Below are positions 1 through 9,193 of a stretch of 64,000 bases of DNA, in pieces. Origin of the DNA: Brachyspira sp. SAP_772 (GTDB lineage: Bacteria; Spirochaetota; Brachyspiria; Brachyspirales; Brachyspiraceae); assembly GCF_009755885.1 (NCBI RefSeq), contig NZ_VYIX01000002.1, positions 62,001-126,000 on the forward strand, in the 5' to 3' direction. Numbering within the stretch: the stretch's first letter is position 1; each line of letters starts with the position of its first letter. A program made the position numbers and the translations under genes. The notes beneath the pieces were generated by a model, which worked only from the letters and a program-made list of their open reading frames with translations, was not told the origin of the DNA and searched no databases.

Positions 1-75
1 GCACATATAGAGATAAAAGACAATTATAATGGTTTTATGCGTTATAGATTTAATGGAGTAGCTTGTTATGTTTAA
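1..75 (+). CDS. C-terminal end of an unidentified protein (partial)
   Basis: An open frame enters from the left edge and gives 24 codons ending in TAA. It overlaps the first codons of the next gene by 8 bp (the ATG at 68 lies inside its last codons), which is typical of translationally coupled operons. The ribosome binding site of the downstream gene (GGAG near 55) lies inside this frame. Too little is present to name a family. Confidence 0.55.
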   Translation, partial: AHIEIKDNYNGFMRYRFNGVACYV

Positions 76-1111
76 AAATATTTTTATGTTGCTGATTGTA
101 AGTATAGTTGTTTCCTGCTCGAATAATACAGAAGAAATCACATCACCTGCCATAAATAAAAGAAAAAAACCGCCAAGAATATCGACTCTTTATAAATCTG
201 ATTCATACAACTTAAGAATTAATTATATAATACTTCATTACACTGCATTAGATGATGATATGTCTTTAAAAGTATTAACAGACCCCGGAGTATCTTCTCA
301 TTATTTAATAACAACAAGAGCAAATGAACCTATATATAAACTGGTAGATGATACTAATAGAGCTTGGCATGCAGGAATTACAATGTATCAAAATAGATAC
401 AGCATTAATGATAGCTCTGTTGGAATAGAGATTGTAAATTTAGGATATATACAAAAAGTAACCAACACTCCTCAGCAGCTTGCAAGAATGACTAAAAGAC
501 AGCTTGAAAACTTATATTTTACTCCATATGATGAATATTTAGAGTATGATGAATCACAAATAGAAAAAGTAGCATATCTTCTTAGAGAGCTGGTAGATAA
601 ATATGGAATAAGACCTTACAATATATTAGGACACTCAGATATAGCACCATACAGAAAAAAAGACCCCGGACCAAAATTCCCTTGGAAAACATTATACGAT
701 GAATATGATTTAGGTATATGGTATGATGAAGAAGATTATAGCAACTTTATGATGAGTAATGATTATAGAACTGCTACTGTAATAGATATAAAAAATGAGT
801 TTATAAAATATGGTTATACAAGTATGCCAACTAACAATATATGGGATTATGACTCAAGAAAAGTGTTATATGCTTTTCAATGCAGATTTAGAACCAACGA
901 TATAGACGGCAACATAGACAAAGAAACCTATAGCATAGCAAGAGCTTTAAACCTAAAAGTTAAAAAACTTAATGAAGCTTATGAACGCTCTAAAGCTAAT
1001 AACTTCCTTACAAATACATTCTTTACAAATATATTTATAAGCAATAATATAATAAATAATAATTGGGATTATATGCATACCAATAAAAATATTATAATGA
1101 GGAGAAAATAA
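68..1111 (+). CDS. Lipoprotein N-acetylmuramoyl-L-alanine amidase (AmiD-like, Amidase_2)
   Basis: Predicted outer-membrane or periplasmic lipoprotein. Residues 1-17 form a signal peptide ending in a VVSC lipobox (Cys17). Residues ~50-205 match the zinc-dependent Amidase_2 fold that cleaves the amide bond between MurNAc and L-Ala in peptidoglycan. The visible zinc ligands are His57 (LHYT), His189 (GHSDIAP) and Asp199 (DPGPKFPW), with catalytic Glu121 in GIEIVN. The tail, about residues 240-305, resembles a peptidoglycan-binding helical repeat (FIKYGY...DYDSRKVLYAFQ), the arrangement seen in AmiD. A GGAG ribosome binding site precedes the ATG. It is co-transcribed with the preceding partial gene and probably with the methylase 4 nt downstream. 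Likely role: cell-wall recycling or turnover. Confidence 0.88.
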   Translation: MFKNIFMLLIVSIVVSCSNNTEEITSPAINKRKKPPRISTLYKSDSYNLRINYIILHYTALDDDMSLKVLTDPGVSSHYLITTRANEPIYKLVDDTNRAWHAGITMYQNRYSINDSSVGIEIVNLGYIQKVTNTPQQLARMTKRQLENLYFTPYDEYLEYDESQIEKVAYLLRELVDKYGIRPYNILGHSDIAPYRKKDPGPKFPWKTLYDEYDLGIWYDEEDYSNFMMSNDYRTATVIDIKNEFIKYGYTSMPTNNIWDYDSRKVLYAFQCRFRTNDIDGNIDKETYSIARALNLKVKKLNEAYERSKANNFLTNTFFTNIFISNNIINNNWDYMHTNKNIIMRRK

Positions 1112-1115
1112 TTTG

Positions 1116-1790
1116 ATGCCTGTAGTTTATATAGCTTCCAGAGATATTGGTAATTACAAAGATAATACTGAGAGGCTTAAAGAAATATTAACAGAAAGCG
1201 ATATTATATTGGTTGAAAGTTTTAGAGAGGCTACTACACTTTTTAAAAATCTTAATCTTAATATAGATAAATCAAAATTAATAGAATTCAGTGAGCATAC
1301 AAAAAAAGCTAAAGATATTGATGATATAATGACAAAAATATTAAATTGTAAAACTGTTTCTCTCATCAGTGATTGCGGCACACCTGCTTTAGAAGACCCG
1401 GGAAGAGAGCTTCTTGAATATTGTTATTCTTATAATATAAAAGTAAAACCTATACCCGGTGTAAGCAGTGTTACGGCAGCTATTATGTGTTTGCCTTTTA
1501 ATTTTAGAGAGTTTTATTATGCTGGACTTTTGCCTAGAGATGACAGAGAAAGAGAGAGAAAGTTAATAGAATTAAAAAAATTGAATGTTCCTGTTATAGT
1601 GTTGGATACTCCTTATAGGCTTTCAAAAGTGCTTAATGCTGTAAAAAAAATATACTCAAAAAATAAAATTGCTGCTTTATGTATGGATTTAACTTTACCT
1701 ACAGAAGAGATTATAATAGATGAAATTGGAGTTCTTTGTTCTAAATATGCTGAAAACAAAAAAAGAGAGTTTGTATTAATTATAAAATAA
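1116..1790 (+). CDS. RsmI-like tetrapyrrole methylase family protein
   Basis: A SAM-dependent methyltransferase of the tetrapyrrole methylase fold. The motif ISDCGTPALEDPG (about residues 85-96) parallels the ISDAGTPCISDPG signature of 16S rRNA 2'-O-methyltransferase RsmI, and PGVSSVTAAI follows where RsmI has its PGxSA loop. A clear RsmI orthologue is present at 49.1-49.9 kb, so this copy is a divergent paralogue of unknown substrate. At about 225 aa it is shorter than RsmI (about 260-290) because it lacks part of the C-terminal region. GAGGAG at ~1099 serves either a TTG at 1113 or the ATG at 1116; I prefer ATG. It follows the amidase by 4 nt, so the two are probably one operon. Confidence 0.8.
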   Translation: MPVVYIASRDIGNYKDNTERLKEILTESDIILVESFREATTLFKNLNLNIDKSKLIEFSEHTKKAKDIDDIMTKILNCKTVSLISDCGTPALEDPGRELLEYCYSYNIKVKPIPGVSSVTAAIMCLPFNFREFYYAGLLPRDDRERERKLIELKKLNVPVIVLDTPYRLSKVLNAVKKIYSKNKIAALCMDLTLPTEEIIIDEIGVLCSKYAENKKREFVLIIK

Positions 1791-1853
1791 TAAATGTTTA
1801 TTGCATTAAGTAATATTTTATTCCGAAATATATATAGCTAAAACGGAGAGAAT

Positions 1854-2993
1854 ATGTTTAATATACAAATAACAGAACTTAAAGAAGGAATGAAAATAGC
1901 TTCTAATGTATATGACAGTAATGATAATATTATAATAGATATGGGCTCTATTGTAACAAAAAGCACTATAGAGTTATTAAAAAAAAATTCTATTGAAAAA
2001 GTTTCTGTTGTAGAGTTAATAGAAAATAAATATGAAAACAATTTTGATAACAATATAAAAGATCAATTAAATAAAAAAGTGATAATAGAAGAAAATGGAA
2101 GAAATATACTAAAAATTGATAGTGAAAAAGCATCAGATATAAATAATCTCACAATAGAAAAAACTAAAAATGCTTATAATACAGCAAAAAATAACGGCTC
2201 TGTTAATTTTATAGAATTAAAAAAAGATGTTGATATTATGCTTAATTCTATATTAGAAAACAGGGAAGCTCATTCTTATTTAGCTATATTAAAAAGAAAA
2301 GATGAATCTATATATAAGCATGCGGTAGATGTTGCTGCATTATCTGCAATTACTGCAATAGAGATGAATTTAACAAAAGCTGATATAGCTAATATTATGC
2401 TTGGTGCTTTACTTCATGATATAGGAAAGATGCTTGTTCAGGAATATTTATTAAAGAAAAAAAATTTAACAGCAGATGAAATTAATATGCTTAAAAGACA
2501 TGCAACGCATGGATATAAACTTGCTAAGAGAGATAATTTAGAAGATAATATTGCAGATATCATATTAGAACATCATGAGAAATATGACGGAACTGGTTAT
2601 CCTTTCGGCAAAGGAAATAGAGATATAGGGCTTTACAGTAAAATAGTTTCTATATCAAATAAGTTTAATAATCTTATTGTTAATGGAAATGATGGTTTAA
2701 TTTGCACTGCAGACAAGGCAATGAAAATAATTATATCTCTTTCAAAAAAAGATTTTGATATGGATATAGTAAAGCATTTTCAGAAGGCTATAGGTTTTTA
2801 TCCAAATAATACAAAAGTAAAATTATCTAATGGGCAAACAGCAAGAGTAATACAGCAAAATACTAATTTACCTTTAAGACCGATACTCTCTATTGAAAAA
2901 AATGAAGACGGCACTGATGCTAATTATCTTGATATTTTAGACCTTTCAAAATCAAATAATGTGTTTATAAAAGAAGTGCTTTATTATGTGTGA
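1854..2993 (+). CDS. HD-GYP domain protein, probable c-di-GMP phosphodiesterase
   Basis: Residues ~1-60 form a small N-terminal domain of the kind often found before HD-GYP domains (ITELKEGMKIASNVYD). Residues ~135-290 hold the HD-GYP domain, with His156, the His188-Asp189 pair (LLHDIGK), His216, His240/His241 and the diagnostic HHEKYDGTGYP. All metal ligands and the GYP element needed for hydrolysis of cyclic di-GMP look intact. No receiver or membrane segment is visible, so it is probably cytoplasmic. ACGGAGAG just upstream (1844-1851) is a good ribosome binding site. In spirochaetes such proteins commonly affect motility and attachment; the specific role here is inferred only. Confidence 0.87.
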   Translation: MFNIQITELKEGMKIASNVYDSNDNIIIDMGSIVTKSTIELLKKNSIEKVSVVELIENKYENNFDNNIKDQLNKKVIIEENGRNILKIDSEKASDINNLTIEKTKNAYNTAKNNGSVNFIELKKDVDIMLNSILENREAHSYLAILKRKDESIYKHAVDVAALSAITAIEMNLTKADIANIMLGALLHDIGKMLVQEYLLKKKNLTADEINMLKRHATHGYKLAKRDNLEDNIADIILEHHEKYDGTGYPFGKGNRDIGLYSKIVSISNKFNNLIVNGNDGLICTADKAMKIIISLSKKDFDMDIVKHFQKAIGFYPNNTKVKLSNGQTARVIQQNTNLPLRPILSIEKNEDGTDANYLDILDLSKSNNVFIKEVLYYV

Positions 2994-3046
2994 ATTAAAA
3001 TGAATGCATACTAAAAAAAATTTATGATATTAGTATTTTAGGCTAA

Positions 3047-3138
3047 AAAATGCAGTTCTTTTGGTTCTTTTATACCAATACCGAGTAGGTGCCTATCGGC
3101 AAAAGAACTGGGGTGCGGGGCAAAGCCCTGCAAGTAAC
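3047..3138. repeat. Family A intergenic repeat, forward copy
   Basis: A relatively GC-rich island in A+T-rich spacer. It starts TGCAGTTCTTTTGGTTCTTT and has an inverted segment AGTTCTTTT...AAAAGAACT enclosing a second palindrome (CCGAGTAGG...CCTATCGG), then a GGGGTGCGGGGCAAAGCCCTGC tail that folds on itself. The same layout recurs at eight other places in this window in either orientation. It lies between convergent genes and may act as a structured transcript end. Confidence 0.85.
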
Positions 3139-3147
3139 TAAAATAAA

Positions 3148-3180
3148 AAAGAGGCTTAAAAATTAATTTTAAACCTCTTT
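3148..3180. terminator. Bidirectional rho-independent terminator
   Basis: Arms AAAGAGGCTTAAAA (3148-3161) and TTTTAAACCTCTTT (3167-3180) pair with one mismatch around a short loop. U-rich sequence follows in both directions. It sits between the convergent HD-GYP gene and the ankyrin gene and can end both transcripts. Confidence 0.75.
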
Positions 3181-3205
3181 ATTGTTTTACTTAATTATTA
3201 TTATT

Positions 3206-5188
3206 TTACCACCACTTCTTAGATAAATCTCTTTTCTTGTTATATTCTGGAAGAACTATGTTTTGATTAACATCTTCTGTAGCAGTAGTAACATTATTTT
3301 GATTATCATAATTTACAATACCGCCTAAATATTCAACTATAGTATAATAAGAATTGTTAGCAGCTATATCTGAAGCAGTAAGATTATCACCATTTACTAC
3401 AGTTTTGTCAGCATTAAACTCTTCAACCAACAACACAACAGCTTCCATATTTCCATAATTAGCAGCATAATGCAATGGAGTGTATCCTAAAGAATCTTTT
3501 TTATTAATATCTATTTGTCCGTTAGTGATTAATGATGATAATATGTCATTATCGCTTACAATGATAGCATAATAAATAGGAGTGATTCCTTCATTGTTTT
3601 CTACGCTTGCCAAAGAAGAATCTGCATCAAGTAAAGCATTAATAGTATTAACATCTCCATACATAGCAGCATAATGTAAAACAGTATTTCCGTCAGAGTT
3701 TGTAAGTTTTGTATCTGCACCATTTTCTAAAAGAAGATTGATAGTGTCTGTTTGATTTTTTATAGAAGCCCAATGCAATGGAGTATCTTTCATATTATCT
3801 GCTTCATTTATGAGAGTGTTATCTTTATTTAGAAGCATAGTAACAACTTCATTATTTCCATTTGCAGAAGCTATATGTATAGTAGTTGCACCGTCTATAT
3901 CATCTTTTGCTCTTATGTCGCTTCCTGCCTCTATTAAAGCATTAACTATATCAGCATTACCAGTATATGAAGCAACAAGCAAAGGAGTAGCTCCTCCTAA
4001 ATACCAATCATCAACACTTGCCTCATAAGGAAGTTTCATTTCTGTGTCTATATCTTTGTAGCTAAGTAAAACATTAACTACGTCCAAATTGTCATTTAAT
4101 ACCGCTCTGTGTAATGGAGAATAACCTTCTTCATCAGCAAAATTAGGATTAACATTTTCTTTTAATAATGCATTAACCGCTATAATATCATTATTTTTTA
4201 CAGCTATTAAAAGTTCTAATTGTTTAGGGTCTAAATCTACAACATTAGGAGCAACTATGCTTCCATTTTGAGTAGTATCTAATTCATTATTATTCAATTC
4301 ATCTTCTGTAACAGTTTCTTCTGTAGAATCTTCAGCGTTTTCAGTAGTTTCTTCCGTTGCTGGAGTTTCTTCTACTTCTTCTGTTTCTTCTTCTACAACT
4401 TCAGTATCTTCTCTGTCTATTTTACCGCCAGATAAATAAGTTCTTATAGTTTCATCTTTAGCATAATTAGCAGGAATGTTGCCGTCTATTGAAAGGCTAT
4501 TTTTATCAGCACCATTATTCACTAAAGCCTCAACTGTTTGAAGTGAAGAAAAAGCAGCAGCATAATGTAAAGCAGTCCAATTATCTACATCTTTAGCCTC
4601 TATATCAGCACCATTCTCAATAAGAAGCACTACAGTATCAGCTTTGTCTTTCATAGAAGCCCAATGTAATGGAGTGTTCCCCTTATTGTCTACTTCATTT
4701 ATAATTGTAGCATCTCTATCTAATAAAATCTCAATAACATCATTCTTTCCGTTTGCCGCAGCTAAATGTATAGCCATACAGCCATCAACATCATCTTTTG
4801 CTTTAATATCTACGCCTTTCTCTATTAATGCATTTGCAATATCAGTATATCCTAAATATGAAGCTAGTATTAAAGGTGTAGCCCCTCCTAAATACCATCC
4901 GTCTATTGAAACTTCTATTCCTAATTTTGAATTAATATCAATATTCTCATTTTTTAAAAGTTCCATTACAGTATTTAAATCATTATTAACAATAGCTCTA
5001 TGCAAAGATGTGTATCCTTCCATATCAGAAGCATTTATGTTAATGTCTGGAGAACTATTTAGTATTGTAGAAACATTTTGATAATCTTTTCTATTTACAG
5101 CATCAAATAAACTTTGTTCAGCTTCTGTTAAAGCAAACAATGAAAACTTAAAAACCAATAACAATAATAAATATTTAATATACTTCAC
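3206..5188 (-). CDS. Exported ankyrin-repeat protein with internal duplication
   Basis: Residues 1-19 form a signal peptide (hydrophobic run ending in LFALTEA). The rest is two homologous ankyrin arrays separated by an acidic Thr/Glu-rich linker at about residues 250-310. Both halves contain the same unusual insert (DGWYLGGATPL or DDWYLGGATPL) and the same order of repeats (EGYTSLHRAI, DVDGCMAIHLAA, GNTPLHWASMKD in the first half), so the gene arose by duplication of an ancestral ~270-aa protein. A 275-aa paralogue with the same insert lies at 51.3-52.1 kb and resembles one half. The start codon is GTG, preceded by CGGAG at a good distance. Ankyrin arrays bind proteins; a periplasmic or surface location is inferred from the signal peptide. 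The partner is unknown. Confidence 0.87.
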   Translation of the reverse strand: MKYIKYLLLLLVFKFSLFALTEAEQSLFDAVNRKDYQNVSTILNSSPDININASDMEGYTSLHRAIVNNDLNTVMELLKNENIDINSKLGIEVSIDGWYLGGATPLILASYLGYTDIANALIEKGVDIKAKDDVDGCMAIHLAAANGKNDVIEILLDRDATIINEVDNKGNTPLHWASMKDKADTVVLLIENGADIEAKDVDNWTALHYAAAFSSLQTVEALVNNGADKNSLSIDGNIPANYAKDETIRTYLSGGKIDREDTEVVEEETEEVEETPATEETTENAEDSTEETVTEDELNNNELDTTQNGSIVAPNVVDLDPKQLELLIAVKNNDIIAVNALLKENVNPNFADEEGYSPLHRAVLNDNLDVVNVLLSYKDIDTEMKLPYEASVDDWYLGGATPLLVASYTGNADIVNALIEAGSDIRAKDDIDGATTIHIASANGNNEVVTMLLNKDNTLINEADNMKDTPLHWASIKNQTDTINLLLENGADTKLTNSDGNTVLHYAAMYGDVNTINALLDADSSLASVENNEGITPIYYAIIVSDNDILSSLITNGQIDINKKDSLGYTPLHYAANYGNMEAVVLLVEEFNADKTVVNGDNLTASDIAANNSYYTIVEYLGGIVNYDNQNNVTTATEDVNQNIVLPEYNKKRDLSKKWW

Positions 5189-5279
5189 CTTTATACTCCG
5201 AGAAAATATTATTATATAAGTATATTAAATAATCTATAAATAGCAAGCACAAAATATTTACAATCCTCAAATATATTAA

Positions 5280-5492
5280 TTATAGTTTCTGCCAAATCTT
5301 TTTCAAAAATGCTACACCTATAACAGCAAAAATACCTAAAACAATAAGCTCAAATACGCCCTCTACTATATCATCTAAATTATCTAATAAATAATAATTT
5401 AAATATCCTGCATTTCCTCTAAACATAAAAAACATTCCCGCAATTATAAATATAAAAAATATTGATACCAAAGATATTATTACATATTTCAT
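5280..5492 (-). CDS. Small membrane protein, unknown function
   Basis: A 70-aa protein with two hydrophobic segments (about residues 2-24 and 46-65) and a basic end. AAGGAG lies at ideal spacing before the ATG, which supports a real gene. Its second half (LDNLDDIVEGVFELIVLGIFAVIGVAFLKK) resembles the region after FDLIEDT in the next two upstream genes, so the three may be distant tandem paralogues. I do not recognise a characterised family. Confidence 0.65.
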   Translation of the reverse strand: MKYVIISLVSIFFIFIIAGMFFMFRGNAGYLNYYLLDNLDDIVEGVFELIVLGIFAVIGVAFLKKIWQKL

Positions 5493-5535
5493 ATAATACT
5501 CCTTTTTTAATTATATTTAGTTATTTAATTTATTT

Positions 5536-5829
5536 TTAATCATCTTTATTTCTTTTAATATCATAAACTCTAGCACCGTTTCTTTTTACTATACCAGTTC
5601 TATTGTCTTCTTCTTCATCTTCATCTCTGCGGTAAGAAAATCTCTTTGAACTGCTTGAATCTTCTCTTAAAATCTTTTTAATAAAATACATAGCCACAAG
5701 TATCATAGCTATAATACCAAATATCTGAGCAACATCTTCAAATATAAACTCAACAGTATCCTCTATTAAATCGAAACCATAAACAAAATTATATGATATT
5801 ATAAATATTCCTATAATTATTTTCTTCAT
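5536..5829 (-). CDS. Small exported membrane protein, FDLIEDT family
   Basis: A 97-aa protein. A cleavable-looking signal (residues 1-18, ending near YGFDL) is followed by an acidic amphipathic stretch FDLIEDTVEFIFEDVAQIFG, a transmembrane segment (about residues 36-50) and a charged cytoplasmic-type tail rich in Ser, Arg, Asp and Glu. The FDLIEDT.EFIF(E/D)D.A motif is shared with the adjacent 61-aa protein, so these are tandem duplicates. No characterised family is recognised. Confidence 0.68.
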   Translation of the reverse strand: MKKIIIGIFIISYNFVYGFDLIEDTVEFIFEDVAQIFGIIAMILVAMYFIKKILREDSSSSKRFSYRRDEDEEEDNRTGIVKRNGARVYDIKRNKDD

Positions 5830-5865
5830 TGTCTCTCCAAATAATAGTTATCTCAAAATACTAAA

Positions 5866-6051
5866 TCAATTAGACTTTTTTGAATGCTTCTTTACAAAAT
5901 AAACTATAATAGCTATTATCACTATTATTCCAATTACCTTCGCTAAATCATCAAATATAAAATCAAAAGTATCTTCTATTAAATCAAAACCATAAGCTTT
6001 TAATCCGACAACAAAACTCATAGCTAAAGTTATTAAACCAATATTTCTCAT
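5866..6051 (-). CDS. Small exported membrane protein, FDLIEDT family
   Basis: A 61-aa protein with the same plan as its downstream neighbour: an N-terminal signal (residues 1-20), the motif GFDLIEDTFDFIFDDLAKVIG, one transmembrane segment and a short Lys/Ser-rich tail. It lacks the long charged tail of the neighbour. A GGGAG-type ribosome binding site lies just upstream (minus-strand reading of 6058-6064). It begins a three-gene run of tiny membrane proteins on the minus strand. Function unknown. Confidence 0.65.
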   Translation of the reverse strand: MRNIGLITLAMSFVVGLKAYGFDLIEDTFDFIFDDLAKVIGIIVIIAIIVYFVKKHSKKSN

Positions 6052-6220
6052 AAATAATCTCCCTTTTTTATATATTTAAGGAATTATTTAACCTTATATT
6101 ATAATTATAGTATATTTTAATTGTTTTGTAAAGAAGTATAAATTAATTTTACAAAAAAATATGTATTGTAAATATAATGTAAACTAAAATACACTACATT
6201 TTATACAAATTTTAATAAAT

Positions 6221-7075
6221 TCACTTAGCTTTTAACTTGTAAAAATACACAATTAACGCAGCCGAAATTGTTAGAATCATTCCTACAATAGAATAGACAT
6301 CTATTAACTCATTAAAAAATAAAACGCTTATTAAATAAGAAAATATAAGTCCGGTATAATTGAATATGCTTACAGTAGAAACAGGAGCTTCTTTATAAGA
6401 AACTGTTAAAAAGAATTGTCCAAAGCCAGCAAATACGCCTATTAAAATAAGCATTAAAAACTCATGCAAATTAGGCATTACAAAACTTTTAGCAAAAATT
6501 AAAGAGAGGATAGTAGATATTAAAGAGAAATAAAGTATTATAATAGAGTTTCTTTCTTTTCCTTTGAGAGAACCTATCATAGTGTAGGCTAACCCAGCAA
6601 ACATTGCCCCAGATAATGCTACTAAAGAAGGAAATATATTAGAATTAAAAGAAGGCTTAATAACAAACATTGCTCCAATTATAGCTATAATTAATGCAAT
6701 CCACTGTATTTTAAAAATTCTTTCTTTTATTATGAGAAATGCAAAAAATGTTGACCAAAAAGGAGAAGTATTTTGAAGTATAGAGGCATCTGCTAAAACC
6801 ATATTATTAAAAGCGTAAAATGAGGCCACGACTCCCAAAAAACCAAATAAAGACCTTAATATTAGAGGTATAATGCTTTCTTTATTTGGTAAAAAACTTT
6901 CTTTATTTTTTAATAACACAATTATACTAATTATCATTATTATTAAATTGCGTGAAAAAACCTGCTGCATTACAGGAATGCTTTTACCAGAGATTTTTAC
7001 GCTCATCTGCATCAAACTAAAAGATAAAGCAGAAAGTATCATCAAAAATATTGATAATTTAGTTTTGTTTTTCAT
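6221..7075 (-). CDS. EamA-family drug/metabolite exporter
   Basis: A 284-aa integral membrane protein with about ten hydrophobic segments in two homologous halves, the layout of the EamA/DMT superfamily (10-TMS, RhaT/YdcZ type). Typical elements are the SLMQMSVK opening helix, the LLRSLFGFLGVVASFYAF helix and the second-half FNYTGLIFSYLISVLFFNE element. Members export amino acids, nucleosides or other metabolites; the substrate cannot be read from sequence. GGAGAT precedes the ATG. It is separated from its neighbours by more than 150 bp and is probably monocistronic. Confidence 0.82.
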   Translation of the reverse strand: MKNKTKLSIFLMILSALSFSLMQMSVKISGKSIPVMQQVFSRNLIIMIISIIVLLKNKESFLPNKESIIPLILRSLFGFLGVVASFYAFNNMVLADASILQNTSPFWSTFFAFLIIKERIFKIQWIALIIAIIGAMFVIKPSFNSNIFPSLVALSGAMFAGLAYTMIGSLKGKERNSIIILYFSLISTILSLIFAKSFVMPNLHEFLMLILIGVFAGFGQFFLTVSYKEAPVSTVSIFNYTGLIFSYLISVLFFNELIDVYSIVGMILTISAALIVYFYKLKAK

Positions 7076-7146
7076 AAATCTCCATTTATTAGATTAATTA
7101 AAAAATTTTAAGTTTATAAAAAATCTATTTTTTATTTTAATTATTT

Positions 7147-7213
7147 TCGGGGACTAGTCCCCGAACCCCTACTTCTTTTATTGGTATAAAAGAAGCAAAA
7201 GAACTGCATTTAT
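7147..7213. repeat. Family A intergenic repeat, reverse copy
   Basis: Reverse-orientation copy. GGGGACTAGTCCCC is a perfect palindrome, followed by ACTTCTTTTATTGGTATAAA and ending AAAAGAACTGCATTT. It is in the spacer between the exporter and the TPR gene, both minus strand. Confidence 0.8.
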
Positions 7214-7301
7214 TAAGTAAAATATAATATCGTATTAAGTTTCATATGTATTCATAACATATTAGGTTAAAAAACTTGCATTTTTCACAAAGCGTATAAA
7301 A

Positions 7302-8462
7302 TTATTTCATTCTATTCTCTATAGACTTTATTTTTATTTCTGTCCTATTCTTTTTAGCTGTGTATTTATCATAAAGTGAAGCATTAGGTTTCTCATTGTT
7401 TATAATATACAAATGATAGTTCACAGCTTCCATAAGTTTATTATAATAAAGATAAGCATTATCATAATCCCCAATAGATTCATAAAGTTTAGCAAGCTCC
7501 TCTATTGCCTCATCATCATTATTATCTATGCTAATTATTTTATTAAGATATTCTATTATTTTGTTTGCATTCTTATTAAAATCTCTGTTTAATATATTTA
7601 AAACTTCTTTTATTAAATCAGTGTTATTATTATTCAAAGCAATTGCATTCTCATAATATTTCAAAGCATTGTCATAATCATTTTTAAGCAAATAAGCCTT
7701 AGCTAATTTCTCATTATATAAATAAGAATTAGGTTTTAATTTTATAGCCTCCTCATAATTTAAAATACTCTTTTCTATATCATCATATATAACATTTACT
7801 TTATAATCATTATAATATTTTATTCCAAGTACATAAAAATAATAATGATTTTTTTTATCAATACTTTTTAATATATTAGAAGTCAAATCATCTTCTTTTT
7901 CATTGTTAGAAAATAAATACTCCAAATAATCCATATTAAAATAAATATTATCTTTATGAAAAGTATAAAACAAATTATAAATATTTTCATTAGACATAAT
8001 CTCTGAATAATATCCAATAAGAGAAATATATTCATTTTCTTTTACATAATCATCTCTAGAAACATTTATATTATTCATTTTATAAAAATCAGCTAAAACT
8101 TTATTAACAGCATTAAACATATTAGTTTCTCTAAAATAATATTGATTCTCATACCAACTATTAGAATTATTATAAATAATATAATCAAGCAAAAAACCAT
8201 CTCTAAAATTTTTTATATTATATAAAATAGAAATATCTGAATTATTTTTAAGAGTTAATTCTTTTATTTTAGATTTAACTTGATTATAATTATTATTCTC
8301 TTTTGTTTCTATAATTTTAAAATCAGAATAAAGAAAAATATTTTTAGTAACCAAATCATAGAGAGCCATATGCATATAATCGCTATTATTTTGAAATACC
8401 ATTACAGAGTTTTGTGCGAATGTTATAGTAGTTATTAACAAGAATACAAAAAATATTTTCAT
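7302..8462 (-). CDS. Exported TPR-repeat protein
   Basis: A 386-aa protein. A signal peptide (residues 1-16, ending FAQ) leads into a non-repetitive region (to about residue 210), then at least three tetratricopeptide units between about residues 215 and 350 (e.g. YLYNEKLAKAYLLKNDYDNALKYYENAIALN and EAIEELAKLYESIGDYDNAYLYYNKLME). TPR arrays are protein-binding scaffolds. A periplasmic location is inferred from the signal. It lies 13 nt after the PAP2 phosphatase gene, so the rex-PAP2-TPR genes look like one operon. Confidence 0.78.
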   Translation of the reverse strand: MKIFFVFLLITTITFAQNSVMVFQNNSDYMHMALYDLVTKNIFLYSDFKIIETKENNNYNQVKSKIKELTLKNNSDISILYNIKNFRDGFLLDYIIYNNSNSWYENQYYFRETNMFNAVNKVLADFYKMNNINVSRDDYVKENEYISLIGYYSEIMSNENIYNLFYTFHKDNIYFNMDYLEYLFSNNEKEDDLTSNILKSIDKKNHYYFYVLGIKYYNDYKVNVIYDDIEKSILNYEEAIKLKPNSYLYNEKLAKAYLLKNDYDNALKYYENAIALNNNNTDLIKEVLNILNRDFNKNANKIIEYLNKIISIDNNDDEAIEELAKLYESIGDYDNAYLYYNKLMEAVNYHLYIINNEKPNASLYDKYTAKKNRTEIKIKSIENRMK

Positions 8463-8475
8463 GCCCTATATTATA

Positions 8476-9180
8476 TCAAAGATGACCAATCATAGGAAGA
8501 CCTGTTATATAACAAAAAACTAAATTAGTACATGCCCCAATAACAGTGCCTGATATTATTCCAGAAACAACATCAAAAGGATAATGAAGTCCAACATAAA
8601 CTCTGCTGAATGCTATTAAAAAAGCGATACTGTAAAACAAGAAAAATGAATATGAACTATAACTTCCCATAGAAAAAGATATTGCAAAAGCAACCATTGT
8701 ATGCCCAGATGGGAAAGAATGCTTATCTGGAGGATACATTATAGGAATTTTCCCATGCTTCTTGTATGGGCGAATACGGCTGAAAAAACTCTTTGTATAC
8801 AAAAAAACAAATATACATATAACAGCTGCAGTTAATGCCCGAGAAAAATATATTAAAGGATACTCTATTCTAAACATATAAAATATAAGATAAATCACAG
8901 GCCATACATAACCATCACCAAGCCTGCTCATAAACTTCATAAAACTCTTAAAAGGACCCTTTCTATTATCTTTAAAAATCTTTAAAAATAATTTGTCATC
9001 TATTTTGGATAATAGTTTTATTAGAGGAAGACTATTGATATATGCTATTCTTTTTTTCTTTCTTTTTCGTTTTAATATTTTTTTTAATTTTTTTCTTTTA
9101 AGCCTCTTTTTATGCAGCTCTTCATCATTATCTTTTTTTATATCTTCATCGTGATTGTTTATATTATTTTGCTGTTCCAT
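8476..9180 (-). CDS. PAP2-family membrane phosphatase
   Basis: A 234-aa membrane protein with a strongly basic, charged cytoplasmic head (residues 1-47), then about five hydrophobic segments carrying the three PAP2 phosphatase motifs: K-x6-RP (Lys130 to Arg137-Pro138), PSGH (157-160) and SR-x5-H-x3-D (SRVYVGLHYPFD, 192-203). All catalytic residues are present. Family members dephosphorylate undecaprenyl pyrophosphate, phosphatidic acid or phosphatidylglycerophosphate; which one applies here is not evident. It lies 13 nt downstream of rex. Confidence 0.85.
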   Translation of the reverse strand: MEQQNNINNHDEDIKKDNDEELHKKRLKRKKLKKILKRKRKKKRIAYINSLPLIKLLSKIDDKLFLKIFKDNRKGPFKSFMKFMSRLGDGYVWPVIYLIFYMFRIEYPLIYFSRALTAAVICIFVFLYTKSFFSRIRPYKKHGKIPIMYPPDKHSFPSGHTMVAFAISFSMGSYSSYSFFLFYSIAFLIAFSRVYVGLHYPFDVVSGIISGTVIGACTNLVFCYITGLPMIGHL

Positions 9181-9193
9181 AATCTAAAAAAGC

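Noticed and set aside
4644-5081. Plus-strand open frame antisense to the ankyrin gene
   Set aside because: Arises from the repetitive codon pattern of ankyrin units on the other strand; no ribosome binding site.
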